Positions 14,810 to 23,281 of a stretch of DNA of 64,000 nucleotides are shown in pieces. A program made the translations under genes and the position numbers. The notes under the pieces are model-generated. The model did not search any database. It was given only the letters and a program-made list of their open reading frames with translations, and had not been told where the DNA came from. The first letter of the stretch is position 1, and each line of letters begins with the position of its first letter. Source of the DNA: Erythrobacter sp. Alg231-14 (GTDB lineage Bacteria > Pseudomonadota > Alphaproteobacteria > Sphingomonadales > Sphingomonadaceae); assembly GCF_900149685.1 (NCBI RefSeq), contig NZ_LT702999.1, forward strand, positions 3,067,734 to 3,131,733. The letters run 5' to 3'.

Positions 14810-17620
14810 GTGACCTCTTCACCGCCGCCCTCTCCCTCTTCTGCACCGCCGCCTGCCGTTCCGGCGACGGCTGTGCCCTTGCCCGCATTGCATGCCAGCC
14901 ATGGTGGCAATTGGCTGCGGCCCGCCAATGGAGAGACAAGCGCCGTGTCTAAAGGTGAGGCGATAATGGCCGCCGCCGACACGCCGATCCTCTTGCTCAA
15001 CGCTCCTTTGGTCGCGAACCGGCTGGGCTATCCCGATTTGTCGGGCCTTGATCTGTTAGAATTGTTTGCGTTTGTTCACCCGGCGCGGTTTTGCGTTCCT
15101 ACCGCGCGTGGCCTGGCCCAGGCGTTGGATTTGGATGAGCCTCCAGGCGACGAACACATACCCGCCTTTCTTCAGAACGCCGCCGGGGTGATTATCGCCG
15201 CGTGCGAAGACCCAGAGTGGTTTGAGCGGGCTGGTGCCTGGAGCGCCCTGCAATCTTTGGAACGTCTGCGTTGGCCTTGGGCCCAAGTGATCAAGCCGCA
15301 TATTACACGCCCAGAAAAAGCGGAAAAATGGCTGTTCTCTTCACTCCCCGAATGGGAGGAGACAGGCGAGCGCGCCCCGCCCCGTCAGGTGGAATTGCCG
15401 GATCAGGCGATCCTCGATCAACTGGACGCTTTAACCGGAGACGGCGCCGAAAAACGCACGGGACAGCGCGATTATGCGACCAATGTGGCGCGGATGTTTG
15501 CACCGCGCGGCGCCCGCGATGTCCCGCATATCGCATTGGCACAGGCGGGAACCGGCATTGGCAAAACGCTGGGTTATCTCGCCCCGTCATCTTTATGGGC
15601 GGGCGCGTCGGGCGGAACGGTGTGGGTTTCGACCTTTACAAAGAACCTCCAGCGCCAATTGCGCAGCGAAAGCCGACGTGCTTGGCCGATCAAGCGCCCC
15701 GATGGCACGCCGCCTGTTGTGGTGCGCAAAGGCCGCGAAAACTACCTGTGCTTGCTCAACCTCGAAGACGCGTTGCAAGGTGGTTTTGCCGGGCGCCCAG
15801 CAATCTTGGCGCAATTGGTTGCGCGGTGGGCCACCTTTACTCGCGACGGCGATATGATTGGTGGGGATTTGCCTGGCTGGTTGGGTACATTGTTCCGCAA
15901 ACGAGGCATTGCCGCGCTGACCGATCAACGCGGTGAATGCATCTATGCCGGGTGCCCGCATTACCGCAAATGCTTCATCGAACGCGCAGCTCGCGACAGC
16001 GCACAGGCCGATTTGGTGATAGCCAATCACGCATTGGTCATGGTCAACGCAGCGCGCGGGCGCGATCATGCGCAGCGGCCCACTCGCGTGATCTTTGACG
16101 AAGGGCATCACGTATTTGAGGCCGCCGACAGCACCTTTGCAGCGACGCTATCGGGGCAAGAGGCCATCGAATTGCGCCGTTGGATCATGGGGCCGGAGCG
16201 CAAAAACCGAGGTCGACGCCGCGGGCTTGCTGCGCGCCTCGCCGATGTCGCCAGCTACGATGATGAAGGCGGCGACGCCATCGAAGCCGCCTGCGAAGCG
16301 GGCAAAGCTCTACCCGCAGAAAGCTGGTTGCAGCGATTGCACGAAGGGGAGCCGGCTGGGCCAATCGAAACGCTCCTTTCAACAGTCCGCACGGCAACCT
16401 ACGCACGGGACGAATCCGGCGGACAAGAAGCTGGCTATGGGATCGAGACCGAAGCAAGCGGATTGCCCGGCGATGTGATCGAGGCGGCCGGCAATGCCGC
16501 GCTGGCGCTTGCCGCGATCCGCACACCGCTCATTCAATTGGGCGGCAGATTGGAAGCGATCATGACCGACCCGCCCGATTGGTTGGATGGACAAGGGCGC
16601 GCTCGGATCGAAGGGGCTCGATTCTCGCTCCAATGGCGCGTTGACCTTTTAACCGCGTGGGAAAGTTTGCTGGTCCGGTTGGGTGGGCCGGCCGACCCGG
16701 AATTTGTCGATTGGCTTGCGGTGGATCGCTCCGACGCGCGCGAATTTGACGTAGCGATCCATCGGCGGTGGCTCGATCCTATGAAGCCATTTGCCAAAAC
16801 CGTGCTGGAACCAGCGCATGGCGTGATGTTGACCAGCGCCACATTGACCGACCGAATTGGTGCGCAGGCAGGCGACCCTTGGGAATCGGCCATTCAACGC
16901 TCAGGTGCAGCGCATGTCGAAAGCCAGCCATTGCTGTCCGCCGCCGACAGTCCGTTTGACTACGCTGCGCGCGCCGAAGTGTTGATCGTCACTGATGTTA
17001 AAAAGGGCGATTTACCCGGCCTTGCAGGGGCCTATGCACGTTTGATTGAGGCCAGCGGCGGCGGCGTTCTTGGCCTTTTCACCGCGATCCGTCGGATGCG
17101 CGCGGTGCATGGGCGGATCGCCGATCGCCTCGCCCGCGAAGGATTGCCGCTTTATGCGCAACATGTGGACCCCATCGACACCGGGACGCTCGTAGACATC
17201 TTTCGCGACGATCCCAGGGCCAGCTTGTTGGGCACCGATGCATTGCGCGATGGCGTTGATGTGCCGGGGCGTTCGCTGCGATGCGTGGTGTTGGAAGCCG
17301 TGCCGTGGCCCCGCCCCAACATTCTGCACAAAGCCCGGCGCGCCGCCAATGGCGGAAGCGCGCATGACGATCGCCTGATCCGCGCGCGGATTGCACAGGG
17401 GTTTGGCCGGTTGATCCGCAACAAAGAGGATGCGGGTCACTTCGTGGTGCTGTCATCCGCTTTCCCATCGCGATTGTTGACCGCGTTTCCCGAAGGAACC
17501 GCCGTGCGCCGCGTAACACTGGACGAAGCCTTAGCCCGGATTAGCGGCGGAATGATCGGCGAAGATGCCGTGTCAAACGACGAAGTGGCTGGAATCTTGG
17601 CGGATGATAGCCCAGAATGA
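14810..17620 (+). CDS. DinG/XPD-type ATP-dependent DNA helicase
   Basis: A 936-residue superfamily 2 helicase of the XPD/DinG group, which unwinds DNA 5' to 3' and unfolds structures such as R-loops or G-quadruplexes. Visible parts in order: an N-terminal extension (about 1-210, LLNAPLVANRLGYPDLSG); Walker A AQAGTGIGKTLGY near 250; an Fe-S cluster region with Cys in YLCLL and ECIYAGCPHYRKC near 380-390; the DEAH-type box IFDEGHHVFEA near 425; motif V-VI GTDALRDGVDVPG and ARIAQGFGRLIRN at the C-terminus. The GTG at 14810 is chosen because the protein should begin before LPALHASHGG; a GTG at 14729 is possible. Its stop overlaps the AraC gene by four bases. Confidence 0.85.
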   Translation: MTSSPPPSPSSAPPPAVPATAVPLPALHASHGGNWLRPANGETSAVSKGEAIMAAADTPILLLNAPLVANRLGYPDLSGLDLLELFAFVHPARFCVPTARGLAQALDLDEPPGDEHIPAFLQNAAGVIIAACEDPEWFERAGAWSALQSLERLRWPWAQVIKPHITRPEKAEKWLFSSLPEWEETGERAPPRQVELPDQAILDQLDALTGDGAEKRTGQRDYATNVARMFAPRGARDVPHIALAQAGTGIGKTLGYLAPSSLWAGASGGTVWVSTFTKNLQRQLRSESRRAWPIKRPDGTPPVVVRKGRENYLCLLNLEDALQGGFAGRPAILAQLVARWATFTRDGDMIGGDLPGWLGTLFRKRGIAALTDQRGECIYAGCPHYRKCFIERAARDSAQADLVIANHALVMVNAARGRDHAQRPTRVIFDEGHHVFEAADSTFAATLSGQEAIELRRWIMGPERKNRGRRRGLAARLADVASYDDEGGDAIEAACEAGKALPAESWLQRLHEGEPAGPIETLLSTVRTATYARDESGGQEAGYGIETEASGLPGDVIEAAGNAALALAAIRTPLIQLGGRLEAIMTDPPDWLDGQGRARIEGARFSLQWRVDLLTAWESLLVRLGGPADPEFVDWLAVDRSDAREFDVAIHRRWLDPMKPFAKTVLEPAHGVMLTSATLTDRIGAQAGDPWESAIQRSGAAHVESQPLLSAADSPFDYAARAEVLIVTDVKKGDLPGLAGAYARLIEASGGGVLGLFTAIRRMRAVHGRIADRLAREGLPLYAQHVDPIDTGTLVDIFRDDPRASLLGTDALRDGVDVPGRSLRCVVLEAVPWPRPNILHKARRAANGGSAHDDRLIRARIAQGFGRLIRNKEDAGHFVVLSSAFPSRLLTAFPEGTAVRRVTLDEALARISGGMIGEDAVSNDEVAGILADDSPE

Positions 17621-18705
17621 GCGCGATGATTCAGAACGTCGATTTTCTAGTTAGGATGATTGCGGTCGGCGCGGCCATTATGTTGCTGGCTATGATTGTC
17701 GCCAATCATGTGCGCGCGACTATCAAAATCCCGCTGATCGGGATGATTGTGGGCGTGGCTGGCTATCTTATGAATGCGACGCCGTTGATGATGGCCACCA
17801 CGCCGGTCGACCCGATTATTGATCTGGTAGCGATTTCGACACCCTTTTGGATTTGGCTTTTTGCCCGAAGACTGTTTGAACGCGAACCCCCCGTTCGGAT
17901 GCTGTATATTGCTTTCGGCTTGCTCGCCACGGGTTGGTTTGTCGGCAACTTTCTCCCTTCAACTTGGCCCGCTGGATTCTTGTTGCTGCACTTCACTGCC
18001 TTGGCGTTGATTGGCGATTTGATCCGGGTTGGTGTGTTTGAAAGAGATGATGATTTGGTCGAACAACGCCGCGTCATTCGTCTATGGCTGCCGCTTTTAG
18101 TGGGCGCTCAGGCGGCCAGCATTCTTATGTTTGAATTGTTCGAACTTGCCACCGGGTTGGAAGGTCAACTGCCGCTGATTAGCGTCATAAATTCGTGCAT
18201 CATTTTGTTGCTGATCTTGTTTTCGGGACTCGCATTGCTTCGAACAGATCCGATTTTGCTTGCCGAAATTCAACCGGAGGAAGACGCTGAAGAACTTGAC
18301 CTTTCCCCGGTTGAAACGGTTCTGCACGAAAAACTCACCGCTGTTATGGATGACGGTGTTTACAAAGAGCCCGGCCTAACGATTGCCGCGCTCGCCGACA
18401 CGCTGGACACGCCCGAACATCGGTTGCGCTCTTTGATCAATGGCCGCCTCGGCTATCGCAATTTTAGCGCGTTCCTAAACCGCCACCGCATCGCAGAAGC
18501 GTGCGAAAAGCTTTCCACGCGCGAAGATGTTGATTTGCCGGTCCTCACGATCGCTATGGATTTGGGATACAATTCCCTACCAACATTCAATCGCGCGTTC
18601 CGCAGTCAAACGGGCACAACCCCTAGTGAATTCAGGCGCTTGGCGATAACTCAAGGCGGTAGTGACGCGGCTCAATTGGCCGGACAAGAGACCGGTCAAA
18701 ACTGA
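17617..18705 (+). CDS. Membrane-bound AraC-family transcriptional regulator
   Basis: 362 residues. The first 210 form about seven hydrophobic segments (VGAAIMLLAMIVANHV first, LISVINSCIILLLILFSG last) in place of the usual cupin sensor; the last 110 are an AraC DNA-binding domain with two helix-turn-helix units. The second is the signature: VLTIAMDLGYNSLPTFNRAFR then TGTTPSEFRR. A membrane AraC protein presumably senses a lipid or envelope signal, and the fatty acid hydroxylase gene 109 bases downstream is a natural target (inference). The start ATGA overlaps the helicase stop by four bases, so translation is coupled to it, a partner of unrelated function. Confidence 0.88.
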   Translation: MSAMIQNVDFLVRMIAVGAAIMLLAMIVANHVRATIKIPLIGMIVGVAGYLMNATPLMMATTPVDPIIDLVAISTPFWIWLFARRLFEREPPVRMLYIAFGLLATGWFVGNFLPSTWPAGFLLLHFTALALIGDLIRVGVFERDDDLVEQRRVIRLWLPLLVGAQAASILMFELFELATGLEGQLPLISVINSCIILLLILFSGLALLRTDPILLAEIQPEEDAEELDLSPVETVLHEKLTAVMDDGVYKEPGLTIAALADTLDTPEHRLRSLINGRLGYRNFSAFLNRHRIAEACEKLSTREDVDLPVLTIAMDLGYNSLPTFNRAFRSQTGTTPSEFRRLAITQGGSDAAQLAGQETGQN

Positions 18706-18814
18706 AAAACCATGGGCGATTTCGAAATTGATCGTCATTTTTCGTCAATGAAGAGAATGATCGCGTGCGCCGCGTCATAAGCTGTGTCATCACATGCCAC
18801 AGGAGCTTTCAACG

Positions 18815-19753
18815 ATGACCGCGATATCCCCGTCCGCACTCGCATCAGAACCCGCATACACGCTGCCCTATATCGCGGAGCGCGTTGGCGCGCATTTTGC
18901 CAATGTCCTGTATTTTGATCTGGGTCGGTATGTGATCGCGGCCGGCGCAATGACAATATTGCTGCTTGTGTTTCGCGGATGGGCAAAGGCCCGCCGGATC
19001 CAAACCCGGTCCGCCAGTCGTAAAGATTACACGCGCGAAGTTCTTTCGTCGCTTAGAACGGTCATCGTGTTTGGCGTGACGACATTGGCCACATTGATCG
19101 GCCGCGAAATGGGCGTCATCAATCTCAACATCGACAGCGCACCATTGCTAACCGTTGCTTGGCAATTTGCGTTGATCGTGGTCCTGCACGATGCCTATTT
19201 CTATTGGATCCACCGCGCGATGCATACCAAGCGTTTGTTCAACGCCACCCATCTGCATCATCACAAATCGCGCACTCCCACCCCATGGACATCCTACAGT
19301 TTTTCAAGCTGGGAGGCCGCAGCCGAAGCCGCTTTTGTGCCGTTGTTCTTGTTGCTGACCAGCACATTGGGCCTTGCCTATGCCGGGTTCGCGATGTTCC
19401 TGTTCCTCTGGCACATGATCATCCGCAATGTGATGGCGCATACCGGCCATGAAATCTTCCCCGCCGGTTGGGTCGACAATCCATTGACCAGTTGGATCAG
19501 CACGACGACGCATCACGACCTGCACCATTCGTCGGGCCACAATTATGGGTTCTATTTCACTTGGTGGGACAAATGGATGGGCACAGAACATCCGCGTTAC
19601 GCCGAGGAATTTCGCAAGAATGCAAAACCGTTGCGTCTGCCCAGTTTCGGCCCACGAGCTGCCGAACGGATCAGTGTGTTTTTGGCGGTGTTGTTGGCGG
19701 CGGCCGTGACTGTGAATGCGTTGTTTTTCCCGGCTCAATCCGCTCTGGTGTAA
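18815..19753 (+). CDS. Sterol desaturase / fatty acid hydroxylase family protein
   Basis: A 312-residue integral membrane di-iron enzyme of the fatty acid hydroxylase superfamily. All histidine boxes are present: HDAYFYWIHRAMH, HLHHHKS, HTGHE and THHDLHHSSGHN. Four or more membrane segments surround them. The family hydroxylates or desaturates sterols, carotenoids or fatty acids; in this kind of organism the substrate is not clear from sequence. The ATG at 18815 follows AGGAG by nine bases, so I prefer it over the ATG at 18794, which would place that ribosome site inside the gene. The upstream AraC regulator is a likely controller. Confidence 0.88.
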   Translation: MTAISPSALASEPAYTLPYIAERVGAHFANVLYFDLGRYVIAAGAMTILLLVFRGWAKARRIQTRSASRKDYTREVLSSLRTVIVFGVTTLATLIGREMGVINLNIDSAPLLTVAWQFALIVVLHDAYFYWIHRAMHTKRLFNATHLHHHKSRTPTPWTSYSFSSWEAAAEAAFVPLFLLLTSTLGLAYAGFAMFLFLWHMIIRNVMAHTGHEIFPAGWVDNPLTSWISTTTHHDLHHSSGHNYGFYFTWWDKWMGTEHPRYAEEFRKNAKPLRLPSFGPRAAERISVFLAVLLAAAVTVNALFFPAQSALV

Positions 19754-19996
19754 TCGCGTTGACCTAACCGCAATTTGTTAATCGCTATCGGTGAACTCCT
19801 CATGCCGATACGCGAGCGCGCGCAGCTTTTGATCGAGACGTATCGGTATCCTCCCCAGGGGTATTGCAATGGGCCATCCATGCCATATTTGCACCTAACG
19901 TCTCGCAAGGCTGCGCGCATTTGCATTCGTACCGGTCGCTTTTTAAAGACGCGCGTGGCATGATGCCGATATCGACGCGGTGGGGAATGTATTTTC
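19754..19996. other. Intergenic region with a possible structured RNA
   Basis: CGAGACGT (19834-19841) pairs exactly with ACGTCTCG (19898-19905), closing a 56-base interior that includes TGCAA (19865-19869) pairing with TTGCA (19889-19893) and TGG/CCA inside it. It may be the 5' leader of sixA. A TTG-started frame of 62 codons (19775-19963, inner ATG at 19802) crosses it but has no ribosome site. I see no terminator. Confidence 0.35.
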
Positions 19997-20542
19997 GTGA
20001 AAATTCTGGGTCTCTTTCGCCACGCCAAATCCGAATGGGATGATTTGGCAAAGCGTGATTTTGATCGCGGTTTGAACGATCGAGGGCTGCGCGGCGCGCA
20101 ATTGATGGGCAATCATATTCGTTCGCACGGCATCCAATGGGATCGCGTCATCGCCAGCCCAGCGGTGCGCGTGAAAGAAACATTGCAAGACGCCTTGCCC
20201 AACATCACACCGACATACGAAGACAAGCTGTACCTAGCCAGCGCCGACACCATTGTCGAAGCCGCTCAGGCGCATTGCGAAATGCCCGATGGCTCCGGTG
20301 AAGCCGATGCAATCCTAATGTCGGGCCACAACCCCGGATTACAGGAAGTGGTGCTTGAACTGGTTTCGCCCAGCCACGAAAACGATCTTTTCAAAGAGGC
20401 CTGCGTCAAGTTCCCAACCGCAACATTTGCGGTCTTGGAATGCAATGTGGAAAGTTGGGCCGACATGCGAAATCATTGCGCAAAATTGGTGCACTTTGCG
20501 CGGCCGCGCGACCTTGATCCGGGACTTGGCCCGGAATTCTAA
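19997..20542 (+). CDS. SixA-like phosphohistidine phosphatase
   Basis: A 181-residue phosphatase of the histidine phosphatase (RHG) superfamily, SixA branch, which removes phosphate from phosphohistidine in phosphorelay or PTS proteins. The catalytic RHAKSEW starts at residue 8; the second catalytic His is in MSGHNPGL near 110. Arg residues of VIASPAVRVKET complete the pocket. Family members are about 160-180 aa. The start is GTG at 19997; no ATG lies before RHAKSEW. It is cytosolic and transcribed alone, so the target phosphohistidine protein cannot be named. It converges on soxR. Confidence 0.87.
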   Translation: MKILGLFRHAKSEWDDLAKRDFDRGLNDRGLRGAQLMGNHIRSHGIQWDRVIASPAVRVKETLQDALPNITPTYEDKLYLASADTIVEAAQAHCEMPDGSGEADAILMSGHNPGLQEVVLELVSPSHENDLFKEACVKFPTATFAVLECNVESWADMRNHCAKLVHFARPRDLDPGLGPEF

Positions 20543-20569
20543 AAATCGCCAACCATGCTCGGCGCATAG

Positions 20570-21025
20570 TCAATTGGATAGAATTTGCCGGGGCCCCGGC
20601 CCTTCGCTCGCTAAACGATCATCGGGATTGTAGATCGCGCATTTATCAAGGCTCAAACAGCCACATCCAATGCACCCGTCCAACCGGTCGCGCATTCGTT
20701 CTAACTCTTGAATACGAGATTCGATCCGATCGCGGATTGAAGCGCTGATAACGCGCCAATCGCGAGCCGTCGGTGTGCGGCCATGGGGCAACGTGCGCAT
20801 CGCATCATCAATCTCTCCCAAAGAAAGACCCAATTGCTGAGCGATCAGGATGAAGCTGACGCGGCGAAGATCCGACCGCAAGAACCGCCTTTGATTGCCA
20901 CCGGTTCTAATAGGTTCGATCAAACCCTTGTCCTCATAAAACCGAATGGCCGAGACTGAAAGGCCGGTGCGGCGCGCCATTTCACCGATGGGGATGAGGT
21001 CGCGCGATGTGAGAGTTTTGCCCAT
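20570..21025 (-). CDS. soxR: Redox-sensitive MerR-family regulator SoxR
   Basis: A 151-residue MerR-family activator that senses superoxide or redox-cycling compounds through a [2Fe-2S] cluster. The winged helix is IGEMARRTGLSVSAIRFYEDKG near residues 12-34 (given here in part: MARRTGLSVSAIRFYE). The cluster ligands CIGCGCLSLDKC near 120-131 give the C-x2-C-x-C-x5-C pattern unique to SoxR. The ATG at 21025 gives the standard length; an upstream in-frame codon at 21079 would run across the sox box. The divergent VOC gene and the sox box between them suggest that SoxR controls that gene and perhaps itself. No soxS is nearby, as usual outside enterobacteria. Confidence 0.94.
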   Translation of the reverse strand: MGKTLTSRDLIPIGEMARRTGLSVSAIRFYEDKGLIEPIRTGGNQRRFLRSDLRRVSFILIAQQLGLSLGEIDDAMRTLPHGRTPTARDWRVISASIRDRIESRIQELERMRDRLDGCIGCGCLSLDKCAIYNPDDRLASEGPGPRQILSN

Positions 21026-21055
21026 GCAAATCGCTCTATCTGAAAAATAGCTTGA

Positions 21056-21073
21056 TCTCAAGTTAGGTTGAGG
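21056..21073. promoter_or_regulatory. SoxR-binding site (sox box)
   Basis: TCTCAAGTTAGGTTGAGG matches the enterobacterial sox box CCTCAAGTTAACTTGAGG at 15 of 18 positions by my reading, with the CTCAA/TTGAG arms intact. It sits between soxR (start 21025, minus) and the VOC gene (start 21148, plus), where SoxR sites normally fall between the -35 and -10 of the target. Confidence 0.8.
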
Positions 21074-21147
21074 TTGCATGATGATGCCACAACTTGATTC
21101 GGATGCGTCCTAACTCCCCGGCGCATCCCCTAAATAGGAGAGGCATC

Positions 21148-21561
21148 ATGCCAAACGGAACGATCGAACACGCCAACCTTACTGTGACGAATCCCGAACG
21201 CAGCGCCGAATTGCTTAAGCGAATGTTGGGTTGGGAAGAGCGCTGGCGCGGGCAATCGGCCTTGGGCGGTGACACGGTTCATATTGGTTTGCCGGGCAAT
21301 GGTGCCGCGTACATCGCGCTGTACACCAATGATGACGTGCGCGCCGATAAGGGCAGGCGTTACGCAAAGGGGCAGCCGCTGAACCATGTTGGATTGTTGG
21401 TCGATGACTTAGATGGCGCGGAAAAAATAGTGAACGCCGCCGGCCTCTCCCCCTTTGGCCACGATGATTATGAACCGGGCCGGAGGTTCTATTTCTTTGA
21501 TTGGGATGGGATTGAATTCGAAATCGTCAGCTACGCCCACACTGCAGGAGAGAACGCATGA
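21148..21561 (+). CDS. VOC-family (glyoxalase/dioxygenase-fold) protein
   Basis: A 137-residue protein of the vicinal oxygen chelate superfamily: two beta-alpha-beta-beta-beta units, HANLTVTNPERSAELLKRML at the start and NHVGLLVDDLDGAEKIVNAAG in the middle. The metal ligands are probably His8 (IEHANL), His in LNHVGLLV and the Glu in DGIEFEIVSY. Function within the superfamily (lyase, dioxygenase, resistance protein) cannot be told. The ATG at 21148 follows AGGAG at good spacing. It is divergent from soxR and downstream of a sox box, so it is probably induced by redox-cycling compounds (inference). Confidence 0.85.
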   Translation: MPNGTIEHANLTVTNPERSAELLKRMLGWEERWRGQSALGGDTVHIGLPGNGAAYIALYTNDDVRADKGRRYAKGQPLNHVGLLVDDLDGAEKIVNAAGLSPFGHDDYEPGRRFYFFDWDGIEFEIVSYAHTAGENA

Positions 21562-21643
21562 ACGAGCCTATCCTACGCGAACCCATGTTCTCTCCAACCG
21601 ATACACGGTCGGGCAAGGCATACCGGGCCCAAAATCAATGGGT

Positions 21644-22336
21644 TCAAAACAGGCTCTTTTGGGCCTGGTCCGCTTTAACTTCGCGGCTAACGGCGTTTCG
21701 CACCCACGGTTGGTTCGTATGGTCGATGACCAACTCGTCCAACCAAGGTGTGCACAAAGCTTTGGCGTCTTCGGCGGAACCAGACAGCCAGCCGTTGTAA
21801 TCATCCGCCTTCAAGATGACCGGCATCCGGCTGTGCACATCCGCTGCGGCTGAACCCGCGCTGTCGGTCATCACCATCGAAAAACACGTGCCGAATTCGT
21901 CACTGTCCCGCCACACGCCAGCGCATGCGAAAAGCGGCGCGTCGTCTGGCAAATTGTCCGATACATTGTCCGCCGGGTCGGAAGGAAGTGACATCCATGT
22001 GCGAGTCATGCGCCCTTTGGGGCCCTGCGCTTCGGCCCAACCGGTGACGGGGACAAGGCACCGGCGTTCTTGAAATGAGTGACGCCAGAAAAAGCTGTCC
22101 AATTTATCGGTGCGGGCATTGTTGACGGGCTTTGGCTTCAGCGGCTGACCGCTTTTCCCCTTCATCACCAAGGGAAAGCCCCAAGACATCGATTGAATTG
22201 TGCCGCCTGCGATCACCAATCCGGGATAGCCGGGATAGACCTCCGCCCCGAAATTTGCGCCGCCTGACGCAGCAACGGCATCGAACCATTTGGCCACCTC
22301 ATCGGTGTTTTTCGTCATGCGATACAGGTTGCACAT
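21644..22336 (-). CDS. SRAP-domain DNA-protein crosslink protein (YedK/HMCES family)
   Basis: A 230-residue SRAP protein, which forms a covalent thiazolidine link to abasic sites in single-stranded DNA through Cys2. The catalytic Cys is present right after the initiator Met (MCNLYRMT). Other conserved parts are NNARTDKLDSFFWRHSFQ, RRCLVPVTGWAEA and VHSRMPVIL, which carries the active-site His. The family standard GWYEW is GWAEA here, so the second carboxylate position keeps Glu. The start lies 18 bases after the ubiA stop on the same strand. A short ATGA-coupled frame from the VOC gene runs into its 3' end on the opposite strand. Confidence 0.9.
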   Translation of the reverse strand: MCNLYRMTKNTDEVAKWFDAVAASGGANFGAEVYPGYPGLVIAGGTIQSMSWGFPLVMKGKSGQPLKPKPVNNARTDKLDSFFWRHSFQERRCLVPVTGWAEAQGPKGRMTRTWMSLPSDPADNVSDNLPDDAPLFACAGVWRDSDEFGTCFSMVMTDSAGSAAADVHSRMPVILKADDYNGWLSGSAEDAKALCTPWLDELVIDHTNQPWVRNAVSREVKADQAQKSLF

Positions 22337-22354
22337 GGCCGAACCGATCCTCTC

Positions 22355-23281
22355 TTACGCGCCCGCATTCCCAACGACGAAACACGCCGCCGCCACCAAT
22401 GCGCCAGCCCAACGGTTGGATCGGAACCGCGCCAAAGGATTGTCAGGATCGGCCGGATCCAACGTCGCGATTTGCCACAAGAGGTGCACCGCAACCGGAG
22501 CCAGCGCGAGCACAGCGATGGCATCGGGGCGGTAAAGCCAAATCCCCGCCGCCCACAACGCGATAGTCGCAGCGTAAAACACGCCGATCCCTACATGGAC
22601 GCGCGCGCCCATTCTAAGCGCCGATGATTTGATCCCGACCAAAGCATCGTCTTCGCGGTCTTGAAGGGCGTAGATCGTGTCAAATCCGATGACCCAACAT
22701 ACACTCCCGGCATACAGGCATGCGATCGCATCCCAATTGTCAAAACGCAGCTCGGTCCAACCCACCAACACGCCCCAATTGAACACCATGCCCAACCATG
22801 CCTGGGGCCACCATGTGATCCGTTTCATAAAGGGATAGGCAGCCACCAACGCCAGACTGCCCAAAGCCACCAATTGCGCCTCAAACCGCAATTGCAACAG
22901 GACGATCAAGCCGACCATGCAGAGCGATAACAACCATATCCATGCGGCTTTTTTGCTGATCCGGCCGCTGGCGACCGGACGCGCGGCGGTGCGGGCCACT
23001 TTCTTATCCAGATTGGCGTCAACAATATCGTTGTAAACGCAGCCGGCTCCGCGCATCGCAATCGCGCCCACCAACAGCCAAACGAGCAATTGCCATTGAA
23101 CACCGGCCCCGGCCAGCCAAACGCCAAAAACACACGGCCAAAACAACAGCCACCATCCAATGGGTCGATCAAATCGTGCCAATTGGGCCAAATCACGCGG
23201 GAATTGCGGCAAACGCTCGATCAATCCACGATGCTCAGTGTCAGGGACAATGCCATCGTCTGGCGCAGGGGAATTGGTCAT
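22355..23281 (-). CDS. ubiA: 4-hydroxybenzoate polyprenyltransferase UbiA
   Basis: Attaches the polyprenyl tail to 4-hydroxybenzoate in ubiquinone synthesis; inner membrane. Of 308 residues the two Asp-rich Mg-diphosphate motifs are clear: NDIVDANLDKKVARTAARP near 90 and GFDTIYALQDREDD near 210. Eight or nine membrane segments are seen. WLLFWPCVFGVWLA near 40 is typical of the UbiA branch. The ATG at 23281 forms an ATGA overlap with the upstream membrane-protein gene, so the two are coupled. In-frame codons upstream to 23605 belong to that gene in another frame. Confidence 0.93.
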   Translation of the reverse strand: MTNSPAPDDGIVPDTEHRGLIERLPQFPRDLAQLARFDRPIGWWLLFWPCVFGVWLAGAGVQWQLLVWLLVGAIAMRGAGCVYNDIVDANLDKKVARTAARPVASGRISKKAAWIWLLSLCMVGLIVLLQLRFEAQLVALGSLALVAAYPFMKRITWWPQAWLGMVFNWGVLVGWTELRFDNWDAIACLYAGSVCWVIGFDTIYALQDREDDALVGIKSSALRMGARVHVGIGVFYAATIALWAAGIWLYRPDAIAVLALAPVAVHLLWQIATLDPADPDNPLARFRSNRWAGALVAAACFVVGNAGA

